DNA of 64,000 nt from Bacteroidaceae bacterium (GTDB lineage Bacteria; Bacteroidota; Bacteroidia; Bacteroidales; Bacteroidaceae). Shown here piece after piece: positions 54,559 through 62,397 of this stretch (within the stretch, counting starts at the first letter, position 1; every line of letters begins with the position of its first letter). The position numbers and the translations under genes were made by a program. The DNA lies in the NCBI GenBank assembly GCA_024398785.1, contig JAKSIO010000007.1, forward strand, positions 17,999 through 81,998, given 5' to 3'. The notes beneath the pieces are model-generated. The model had not been told where the DNA came from. It searched no databases and worked only from the letters and a program-made list of their open reading frames with translations.

Positions 54559-55529
54559 AAATTATAAGACGGATATTACAAAATAACTATATGAAACAAC
54601 TTGGAACTTATTTTTCAGCACTGTTCAGTGTGCTGCTATGCAGTTGCGGTGTAAGTAAAATGCAAGTGGATATGGTGCAGAATCTGGCGCTCAAAAGCGA
54701 TACAATTACGCACAGTCCAGTGCAGATTTTTGTAAACATGCAACAGGTGAACCGTGAGCGCGGTCTGTATTATGCGGCATCGCTCAGTTCTCCGTCCCTG
54801 CATGTGAATGAATTGGAGTCTATGGTAAAAACCAATGCCCAGAATATTACTGCGCAGAACAAGGCACAGACATATGTTCTTGCGCTCAATTCATATTGCA
54901 GGGCGTTGAGAAACCTCTCTTCCGAGACCCGTTGGAAACAGATTGGTACTGAATTGCGCGGCTTGGGCAATAAGACAGATTCGGTTATTCTTTATCTGAA
55001 TAAATCAGACTGGATGGACAAAACTGTTCCGGAAGGATATGCACGTCTCAGTGGCCGCTATTCGGGTTGGATAGCCCAACGTTACATGAAAGTGCGTCAG
55101 AAAAAGGCCTTGGTACAGTTTGTGACAGAGAGCGATACTCTGGTAAGCATCTGTACGGAAGCTTTGATTGACGTTTTGAAAAGTCCTGAACTTGACGCTC
55201 TCCTTGCCAACGAAAGAGAAGGACTTAAAGACAACTATACGGCATATCTGCAATATCTGGAACGTTCGGGTGCGGTAAACCTGATAGAAAATGACAAACT
55301 GTTTATCGACTTGTATTCAAAGAGTGCGAATGCCGAAAAAATAAGGACCAATTGTGTATCGGCTCTCAGGTATTTTGCCAAGGCACACCATAATCTGGCC
55401 TTGCGTCTTCTTGGAGATGGCAGTAAAAAGAATAAGAGGAAAGACCGCATTGAACAGCTGAAAGATATTGCTGATGACTTGGCAACACTGTCTTTATACA
55501 CAAAACAATTGATTGAACTGATTGATTGA
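54555..55529 (+). CDS. Unrecognised helical lipoprotein in efflux run
   Basis: 324 residues from the ATG that overlaps the previous stop by 4 bases (ATGA); an ATG at 54591 would give a shorter signal peptide and is also possible. A lipobox (FSVLLCSC) predicts a lipoprotein. The mature protein is mostly helical: segments such as LALNSYCRALRNLSSETRWKQIGTELRGLGNKTDS and ERSGAVNLIENDKLFIDLYSK, and a basic, charged stretch GSKKNKRKDRIEQLKDIADDLA before the C-terminus. I do not recognise the family. Tight coupling to the outer-membrane factor suggests an envelope accessory role for the pump or the following transporter. Confidence 0.7.
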   Translation: MKIIRRILQNNYMKQLGTYFSALFSVLLCSCGVSKMQVDMVQNLALKSDTITHSPVQIFVNMQQVNRERGLYYAASLSSPSLHVNELESMVKTNAQNITAQNKAQTYVLALNSYCRALRNLSSETRWKQIGTELRGLGNKTDSVILYLNKSDWMDKTVPEGYARLSGRYSGWIAQRYMKVRQKKALVQFVTESDTLVSICTEALIDVLKSPELDALLANEREGLKDNYTAYLQYLERSGAVNLIENDKLFIDLYSKSANAEKIRTNCVSALRYFAKAHHNLALRLLGDGSKKNKRKDRIEQLKDIADDLATLSLYTKQLIELID

Positions 55530-55537
55530 AGATAATT

Positions 55538-55888
55538 ATGGCAACAAAAAAAAATGAAGTTACAACAGATACACTTTCAGAAATACGCAAATCCATACAG
55601 AAGATAGATGCGCAGCGTGCAGACCGTTCGCTGACAGATGAGCAGCGGATCCTGCTGGAAGAAACCGCTATCGTCCTGCGTGATAGCGAACGCTATGCAA
55701 TACAAGTGTTGACAAAACGTATCGGAACCCAGTTGGAGGAACAACTTGAACCAATCAGGGAACGCAGTAAGGAAATTCGTGAACGTATTACCGGAATGTC
55801 AAAGGTCCCAAAGGCAATAGACGCAATAGAGCAGATTGTTGCTGTTGTTGTACCTCTTCTGCGCCAGATATCAGATTGGAAAATTTAG
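55538..55888 (+). CDS. Small helical hypothetical protein in efflux run
   Basis: 116 residues, no signal peptide, highly charged and helix-forming: LSEIRKSIQKIDAQRADRSLTDEQ, VLTKRIGTQLEEQLEPIRERSKEIRERI, consistent with a coiled coil, then a short hydrophobic C-terminal segment AIEQIVAVVVPLLRQI. ATG at 55538 is chosen over an in-frame TTG at 55526. It lies 8 bases after the lipoprotein gene and 25 bases before the ABC transporter. I do not recognise the family; a helper for the neighbours is only a guess. Confidence 0.65.
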   Translation: MATKKNEVTTDTLSEIRKSIQKIDAQRADRSLTDEQRILLEETAIVLRDSERYAIQVLTKRIGTQLEEQLEPIRERSKEIRERITGMSKVPKAIDAIEQIVAVVVPLLRQISDWKI

Positions 55889-55913
55889 AATTTGTTTTTA
55901 TTTTATACATGTT

Positions 55914-58583
55914 ATGAAAAGATATGCTTTCATTTCAGTGCTGGCCGTCATATTGTTTGTATGTTGCTCCAAGCCAACAGAAATAATTACAGCCCATTCT
56001 TTTGAAGAACTCAAGGGAACTGTTATCGGAACGTATCAGGGTGCGTTAGTGGAAAAAATCCTATCTTCTCATGCAGATGAATGCGGGTACAAGGTTGAGT
56101 ATCACACAGAGCCTGCTGCAATAATTCAGGGACTGAAAGACGGTTACATTGATCTGATGACTGTGCGTTTTCCTGAATTCAAGGCTTATATGCATTCCAT
56201 TCCCGGATTGTATCTGGTTTGGGATTCCATTGTTGTTGACGACCAGCTTGTCTTTTTCAGCCTGAACAGCGATGAACTGAGAACGCAGTTCAACGAGTGG
56301 CTTGCATTACCTGAGACCCGGCAGATGATACAGGACTCAAAGGAGTACTGGCTCAGATCTTATGGAGAACCTGATCCTGCTCCAAGAGATTATGATATCC
56401 CCACACAGGGTGAACCTATCCATGCTGCCAGCGGCTTTTCTGTTGTGGGTACATCTTATATATCTAAAGGGAAACCTGCCGGCGTTGATATGGATGTGCT
56501 GTATGGTTTTGCCAAATATGTAGGCAGGCCTGTCGAACTTCTGAATATGCCGTTGCTCAGTATTCTTGCAGCTGTCCAGACCGGGCAGATTGATATGGGT
56601 ATATCAGGTTTTGCCAAGCAACCGGACATGAGTCAGAAAATGCTTTTTTCCGATCCGTACAACCAGGCTTCGCATGCTCTTGTAGGCTACAACGAAGAAC
56701 TTGCCGTACAGCAGATGAAAGAAGCAGGATTGTATCAGGAATCTGGTTTCTTTACTGATCTGTACAATACTTTCCATCGCACGTTTATTGCAGAGAACCG
56801 TTGGAAAATGATTGCCCAAGGATTGTGGGTTACCATAAAAATTTCTTTTTATGCTCTTATCTTGGGGACACTGCTCGGTGCACTTGTCTGTGCTATGCGC
56901 ATGAGCCGCAGACGTCTGATTTCCGGATTTGCAAAGGCATACATAGAAATTATGCGTGTTGTTCCCATACTGGTGTTCCTTATGATAATGTATTATGCGG
57001 TGTGTGCTCCTATGGGAATTAATGGAGTTGTTGTATCAATAATAGCACTTTCCATGAGTATGGCCGCATTTGTGGGCGAGGTGTTCCGCATGGCAATCCT
57101 GGGTGTTGACCGCGGCCAGCGCGAGGCCGGATATGCCTTAGGCTTTACAGCAAAACAGACTTTCTTCAATATAATTTTGCCACAGGCTGCCCGCAGTGCC
57201 CAATCCGTATATAACGGGCAGGTAATAGCAATGATCAAAGAAACATCAATAATAGGCTATATTGCGGTTATGGACCTGACAAAGGTAATGGATGTAATCC
57301 GTAGCCGTACGTTTGATGCTTTCTTCCCGTTTATTGCGGCCGCTGTCATATATTTTCTGATTACAGTTGTCTTTGTTAAGCTTATAGGGTGGTTGCTTGA
57401 TCTGACTTTACCCAAGAAAGGCAGCGATGTTGCTCCGCAGTTGGATATCCAACCTGTAAAGAAAACAAATGCGTTGAGTGGTGCTGGCAGTTCTGCCCTG
57501 GACAGGAAAGTTGTTCTTTCAATAACAAACCTGCGCAAAGTTTTTGACGGCAGGCTTGAAGTTCTGAAAAATATAACTACAGACATTCACCGAGGCGATG
57601 TAGTTTCAATAATCGGTCCTTCAGGAACAGGGAAAAGTACATTTCTGCGCTGTCTCAACAGATTGGAAACACCTACGGAAGGCACAATACTGATGGATAG
57701 TGTTGCAGAAAGTGAGATGTGCCGTCACATGGGAATGGTGTTCCAGTCTTTCAACCTGTTTGAACACCTCACTGTACTGGAGAATATCTGTATAGGACCA
57801 ATGAAACTGTTGCGCAAAAGCCGTTCTGAGGCGGAGCGACGCGGAATGGAACTACTTTCTGCCGTTGGTCTGGCCGGCAAGGCTACATATATGCCAAGCC
57901 AACTTTCCGGTGGACAGAAACAACGTGTTGCAATAGCCCGCTGTCTGTCTATGGATCCTGAGATTATACTGTTTGATGAACCGACATCGGCCCTTGACCC
58001 CACCATGATAAACGAGGTCCTTACCGTTATCCGTGAACTTGCCGCACGCGGCATGACCATGCTGATTGTTACGCACGAAATGAAATTTGCACGTAACGTA
58101 AGTAACCGTGTATTCTACATGGACCATGGCTTGATTTTTGAAGAGGGAACTCCGGAACAGATTTTTTCCAATCCGCAGCGTGAGGAAACCAAAAGTTTTA
58201 TACAGGGCATCAGCAAGTTTGAATACCGTATTGTAAAAGATTACGATTATATAGAACTGAGCAATGGGTTGGAGCAGTTCCTGCTGCACCGTATGGCTCC
58301 ACAATCTGTGTTTGACCATACAATGACAGTTGTTGAAGAGTTGCTCCAGTTATTCCAAAGCGGCAAGGGTTGTGTGGATAGAGTTGAGGCCGGTGCTACA
58401 CTTATAGTGCAGTACATTGAACAGAATCAAATCACTGAAATAACATTGTGCTACCCGGATAAAATGCCTCCAATATTGTCTGATTCCGGTCGTGAGGATG
58501 ATTTGAGCCTTGTGCTTCTGCGCGGTTACACCTCTATGCTTGAAGAGTCTGCCGGCCGTATATATGCCAAAGTAAAGGTTTGA
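55914..58583 (+). CDS. Single-chain ABC transporter: binding lobes, permease, ATPase, extra C-terminal domain
   Basis: 889 residues fusing all parts of a polar amino-acid-type ABC system. Signal/lipobox-like start (VLAVILFVCCSK). Residues about 29-150 look like the second lobe of a family-3 binding protein (FEELKGTVIGTYQGALVEKIL ... AIIQGLKDGYIDLMTVR); residues about 172-262 look like the first lobe (GFSVVGTSYISKGKPAGVDMDVLYGFAKYVG ... FSDPYNQASHALVGY). Permease about 298-505 with the EAA-like GQREAGYALGFTAKQTFFNIILPQAAR. ATPase about 528-765: Walker A GPSGTGKST near 568, signature LSGGQKQRVAIARC, Walker B ILFDEPTSALDP. The last 120 residues (from about 769) are not part of a normal ATPase; the VVEELLQLF and following pattern faintly recalls a degenerate GHKL domain. 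Function as importer is likely; substrate unknown. The ATG at 55914 follows the neighbour by 25 bases. Confidence 0.88.
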   Translation: MKRYAFISVLAVILFVCCSKPTEIITAHSFEELKGTVIGTYQGALVEKILSSHADECGYKVEYHTEPAAIIQGLKDGYIDLMTVRFPEFKAYMHSIPGLYLVWDSIVVDDQLVFFSLNSDELRTQFNEWLALPETRQMIQDSKEYWLRSYGEPDPAPRDYDIPTQGEPIHAASGFSVVGTSYISKGKPAGVDMDVLYGFAKYVGRPVELLNMPLLSILAAVQTGQIDMGISGFAKQPDMSQKMLFSDPYNQASHALVGYNEELAVQQMKEAGLYQESGFFTDLYNTFHRTFIAENRWKMIAQGLWVTIKISFYALILGTLLGALVCAMRMSRRRLISGFAKAYIEIMRVVPILVFLMIMYYAVCAPMGINGVVVSIIALSMSMAAFVGEVFRMAILGVDRGQREAGYALGFTAKQTFFNIILPQAARSAQSVYNGQVIAMIKETSIIGYIAVMDLTKVMDVIRSRTFDAFFPFIAAAVIYFLITVVFVKLIGWLLDLTLPKKGSDVAPQLDIQPVKKTNALSGAGSSALDRKVVLSITNLRKVFDGRLEVLKNITTDIHRGDVVSIIGPSGTGKSTFLRCLNRLETPTEGTILMDSVAESEMCRHMGMVFQSFNLFEHLTVLENICIGPMKLLRKSRSEAERRGMELLSAVGLAGKATYMPSQLSGGQKQRVAIARCLSMDPEIILFDEPTSALDPTMINEVLTVIRELAARGMTMLIVTHEMKFARNVSNRVFYMDHGLIFEEGTPEQIFSNPQREETKSFIQGISKFEYRIVKDYDYIELSNGLEQFLLHRMAPQSVFDHTMTVVEELLQLFQSGKGCVDRVEAGATLIVQYIEQNQITEITLCYPDKMPPILSDSGREDDLSLVLLRGYTSMLEESAGRIYAKVKV

Positions 58584-58619
58584 AATTATATGTAAATAGG
58601 GATAATTGCTTGTTTTTTG

Positions 58620-58627
58620 TATATTTG
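58620..58627 (+). promoter_or_regulatory. Surface-protein gene promoter -7 element
   Basis: TATATTTG matches TAnnTTTG, 26 bases before the ATG at 58654. It separates the surface-protein pair from the upstream efflux run. Confidence 0.55.
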
Positions 58628-58653
58628 TACACATCAATAGTGAAAAAAGTATT

Positions 58654-61600
58654 ATGAAAGAATCTTATTCATCATTTGGAAAGTCATGGTTGCTGTTATT
58701 GCTTGCCATGCTGTTTGTACCTTGCCATAAGTTGCTGGCAGCAGGTTATGTGGAATATGATTATCTGAACGATGTAGTTTGTGATAAAGCTTACACTCGT
58801 ATCTATAAGGAACCTACTCCTGAAGATCCGAGTTTTGCCATCTTTATGTTTATCAAAGACTCAGGAAATGGAAAGCAATGTGTCACATGGGGCGGATACG
58901 AAAATAAAGATGCTAACATCCTGCCTAAAATACTCATTGACGGTGTAGATTTTGCCCAACCGGGATGGGAAATGTGCTGGCTGAATACTAATCCTGACAG
59001 AAATGTTGACACTTGGTGGGATGAAAAGAATAGTAATGCAAAAATCTACACTCAGGAAATTAACGGCGTAAAGTGGACACTGCGTTTCAACGATGTTCAA
59101 AGATATGACAGCAGATACTATTTTGTAAAGATGTATTTCTGTCCGTCAGAGATAAAAGGCGGTTCAAAACATACAATTACCGTAAAAGGTCGCTTGACGG
59201 AATATGTCGGTGAGAATACACCATCAACAACCAACTATTTGGATGTTGAGCGCACATTTGATTTTGAAGCGGCAAAGCTTATCACTTGCACTCCGTTTGT
59301 ATCTAAGGTGGGTAGTGTCAGTTCAAATGAATTGTTTCTTTATGGCCGATTGGCAAAAGGACAAAACATGCACACATATTTCGGAATCTGTACTTCCGAC
59401 ACTGCGGGGAATAAATTTATACCGTATGAAAAGCTTGATGAAAAACAGATATTGCCGTACGATACAATATTCAGCAATATCAGATATACCTTACCGCAGG
59501 GAAAAGACAATATATCTGTTGAGATGTATAGGGATTTATCCGGTTTAGGTGAAAAGGTGACATGTCACTACTATGATTGGTCTGATATAAAATACAACAA
59601 TGTTTCAATAGTTTATCATGAGAAGTCAGAACCTACATATAGGACTCTAGGATATAATCAGGATTGTTGGGAAAATGTATCTACTGGCAAATATTACTCT
59701 GATGCAGCCTGCACACAGGTGTATGACCCATTACAAATAACCTATGCCAAACTTAAGAGCAATCCAATTGTTTCTAAACATTATTTTTATTCAATCCAAG
59801 ATGTAACGTACAAAGGTGTACAGTTCAATTGGGCAGCAACATTGTATGATTATTTTACTTATAGTTATGGTGATACATATAGCGCTGATTTTATGGTATA
59901 TGGGCATGATGTTGCCAATGCGCGGTTGAAATGGATGCTGAATCCTATAAATGATTCACAGTTAGGCGGTATTATAATAGATGTTTATGTGAATGGGAAA
60001 CTTATATATAGAAAAGATGCACAAGTTGCATGGACTGAATCCAATTATTCAAACATTATTGTTGTGCCTCTTGAAGGATTGAAGTTTGGAGATGTTGTAA
60101 GATTTGCATTAAATAAAATTGATCATTGGGATGAAGAAGACGTATACCATTATGGCACTTATGTTACGAATGCTGCCTGTTTGGAATATACCAGTAGTGA
60201 TGGAGGTTATGTCATATATCACAATCCAACAGAACCCACATATCAAAGTTTAGGCATGAGAATTGGTTATTGGGAGGTCCCAACTACCGGCAAATTATAT
60301 TCCAATGCAACCTGCACGCAGGAGATAGTCAATTTTGATCCTAGTGTTGTGACATACGCAAAATTCATATCAAGTCCAATTACCGCAAACAACGGATTTA
60401 CGGTAAAAGACGCTATATATGACGACTTTCAACTAAATTGGGTTGCAGAAACAAATTACGATAACTCTCAAACAGACTCCCGCAGTGTTGAATTTACGGT
60501 GTATGGTACGAATGTTGACAACGCGCGCCTGGTTTGGTACAAGAATTTTGGAGATCCACACTTTGGCAAATTCATCATTAGAGTATTTGTAAATGGAGTG
60601 CAAAAATATTATGTGGATCAGAACAATGATCAAGCCCTTGAAGGTGTCTTTGTCTTACCTTTTGAAGAACTGACCAGTGGTGATATTGTACGATTTCAGA
60701 TTGATAAACCATCAACATCTTCTTGGGCAGGTAATGTAACAATTGCCGCCTGTCTGCAGTACACCAGCAGTGATGGTGGTGAACAAAAATGCATTCTCAC
60801 CATAACAGCCGATGATAAATGGAAATTGAAGGGAGAAACAGATCCGGAACTGACTTGGAAAATAACAAAAGGGACTTTGGTAGAAGGTAATGATCTGACA
60901 GGTATAAACATTAGCCGTGAGGCAGGTGAAGAAGAAGGAACTTATCCTATACATGTGTCACTGAAAGAAGGAACCAATCCGGACTATTATATAGTGTTTG
61001 TTGATGGTACATTGAGAATAGTTGATGCCGTTTATCATGAAGCGGTAGAACCTACATATACAACTATAGGAAATATAGGATATTGGGAAAACAAGTCTGA
61101 CGGCAAATATTATTCAGATGCCGGCTGCACACATGAAATTACTCCATCACAAGTCTTTTCATATGCCAAATTGAAGAGTAATCCCGTTACTGCCAACAAA
61201 GGATTCACAATTGACGACATAACACTTGGCGGTGTACTTTTCAATTGGGGTGCACAAACTACCTATTCTTCAACAACTTTAGTAAATGTGCGCAGTGTTG
61301 TGTTTACAGTATATGGCAGTGATGTTGCCAACGCACGCTTGAAATGGACAAAAGACCATCCAAACTGGCAATATGGCAGGTTCTCCATTACAATCTATGT
61401 GAATAATAAGCCAGTATATTCGGTAAATCAGGATGACAATAAATCTTTGAGTGGTTTCTTTACCGTACCTCTTCCTGATTTGAAGACGGGTGATGTAGTT
61501 AAGTTCGAAGTTGAAAAGGCAACTTCGATGGCAGAATGGGAAGGTTCCCCAACCATTACAGCCTGTTTGGAATATACCAGCAGCAACGGCGGATTAAGGG

Positions 61601-62253
61601 GAATACATATAATGGCACAACAGGACCCGAATCACAAAGATAATTATTACACTACGTTCTATTCAAGTACTGATACATACAGAGTTCCTGAAGATGTTGA
61701 TGTAAAAGCATATACTGCGTCATTGGAGCAAATTCCTGATGAAAGCCAGGAACCAACCCGTGCGTTTGGTACAGGTGCATCAGGAGAATATATATTGCGT
61801 CTGACAGCACTACCGGATGGTATTATTCCTGCCGATGAACCTGTGTTATTGCGTTTGAAAACAAAGGACAATACTGCAGAGCAGGTAAATATTGCATTGG
61901 CTCTAACTGATTTTGTACAGAAGAGAGGCAATAACATCCTAATTGGAACAGATGTGGCAAGGACACTTGGAACTAATGATTTTACCTTGTTGTGCAACCG
62001 TGAGAACGGATTCGGTTTCTTCAATAGAACTGGTATCGGAATAGGTGCCAACAAAGCTTATCTTAACTTTGGATCTTTGGATATCAAGTCTTTGAGAATT
62101 GTGTTTGATGACGGACCTGTAACCGGTGCTGAACAGTATTCTGTTCCTTTGGCAGAACAGAACAATGTTCCATACAACCTGCAGGGTATGCCGGTAGATA
62201 AGAGTTATAGGGGCCTGATAATACTTGACGGAAAGCTTATGTATAAAGAATAA
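58654..62253 (+). CDS. Repeat-rich secreted surface protein A
   Basis: 1199 residues from the ATG at 58654, which gives a signal peptide (KSWLLLLLAMLFVPCHKLLAAGY); frame continues upstream but without good reason to use it. After a unique head domain of about 310 residues there are three related units of about 190 residues starting YHEKSEPTYRTLG, YHNPTEPTYQSLG and YHEAVEPTYTTIG and ending CLEYTSSDGG-like (CLQYTSSDGG, CLEYTSSNGG). Between units two and three lies an MBG-like domain of about 80 residues (ILTITADDKWKLKG ... PDYYIVFVDGTLRIVD). The C-terminus (YNLQGMPVDKSYRGLIILDGKLMYK) has the NLQG-x-V-x-x-G-x-x-I-x-x-GK pattern seen at the end of many Bacteroidota secreted proteins. I do not know a function; adhesion or surface decoration is a guess. 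Confidence 0.75.
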   Translation: MKESYSSFGKSWLLLLLAMLFVPCHKLLAAGYVEYDYLNDVVCDKAYTRIYKEPTPEDPSFAIFMFIKDSGNGKQCVTWGGYENKDANILPKILIDGVDFAQPGWEMCWLNTNPDRNVDTWWDEKNSNAKIYTQEINGVKWTLRFNDVQRYDSRYYFVKMYFCPSEIKGGSKHTITVKGRLTEYVGENTPSTTNYLDVERTFDFEAAKLITCTPFVSKVGSVSSNELFLYGRLAKGQNMHTYFGICTSDTAGNKFIPYEKLDEKQILPYDTIFSNIRYTLPQGKDNISVEMYRDLSGLGEKVTCHYYDWSDIKYNNVSIVYHEKSEPTYRTLGYNQDCWENVSTGKYYSDAACTQVYDPLQITYAKLKSNPIVSKHYFYSIQDVTYKGVQFNWAATLYDYFTYSYGDTYSADFMVYGHDVANARLKWMLNPINDSQLGGIIIDVYVNGKLIYRKDAQVAWTESNYSNIIVVPLEGLKFGDVVRFALNKIDHWDEEDVYHYGTYVTNAACLEYTSSDGGYVIYHNPTEPTYQSLGMRIGYWEVPTTGKLYSNATCTQEIVNFDPSVVTYAKFISSPITANNGFTVKDAIYDDFQLNWVAETNYDNSQTDSRSVEFTVYGTNVDNARLVWYKNFGDPHFGKFIIRVFVNGVQKYYVDQNNDQALEGVFVLPFEELTSGDIVRFQIDKPSTSSWAGNVTIAACLQYTSSDGGEQKCILTITADDKWKLKGETDPELTWKITKGTLVEGNDLTGINISREAGEEEGTYPIHVSLKEGTNPDYYIVFVDGTLRIVDAVYHEAVEPTYTTIGNIGYWENKSDGKYYSDAGCTHEITPSQVFSYAKLKSNPVTANKGFTIDDITLGGVLFNWGAQTTYSSTTLVNVRSVVFTVYGSDVANARLKWTKDHPNWQYGRFSITIYVNNKPVYSVNQDDNKSLSGFFTVPLPDLKTGDVVKFEVEKATSMAEWEGSPTITACLEYTSSNGGLRGIHIMAQQDPNHKDNYYTTFYSSTDTYRVPEDVDVKAYTASLEQIPDESQEPTRAFGTGASGEYILRLTALPDGIIPADEPVLLRLKTKDNTAEQVNIALALTDFVQKRGNNILIGTDVARTLGTNDFTLLCNRENGFGFFNRTGIGIGANKAYLNFGSLDIKSLRIVFDDGPVTGAEQYSVPLAEQNNVPYNLQGMPVDKSYRGLIILDGKLMYKE

Positions 62254-62397
62254 CGCAATATGTTCAGTATGAAAGGATGCAATCTGTTATTCAGATTTCT
62301 GTGCGTTCATCCAGTCAAACAGATTGTTGAATCCTTGTGGTGAATGTGAATACAATTTTTTGTGAATATGAATATTTAAATAACTAAATGAGTTTTT
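62254..62397. other. Spacer between surface-protein paralogs
   Basis: 144 bases with no gene I can support. No clear terminator or promoter motif; a 25-codon frame at 62269 has no recognisable features. Confidence 0.5.

Noticed and set aside
59609..61600. Spaced repeats considered as a CRISPR-like array
   Set aside because: The repeats are about 570 bases long, in frame within one coding sequence, and diverged; protein domain repeats.
62269..62343. 25-codon frame between the surface paralogs
   Set aside because: No promoter, motif or repeat link; likely chance.
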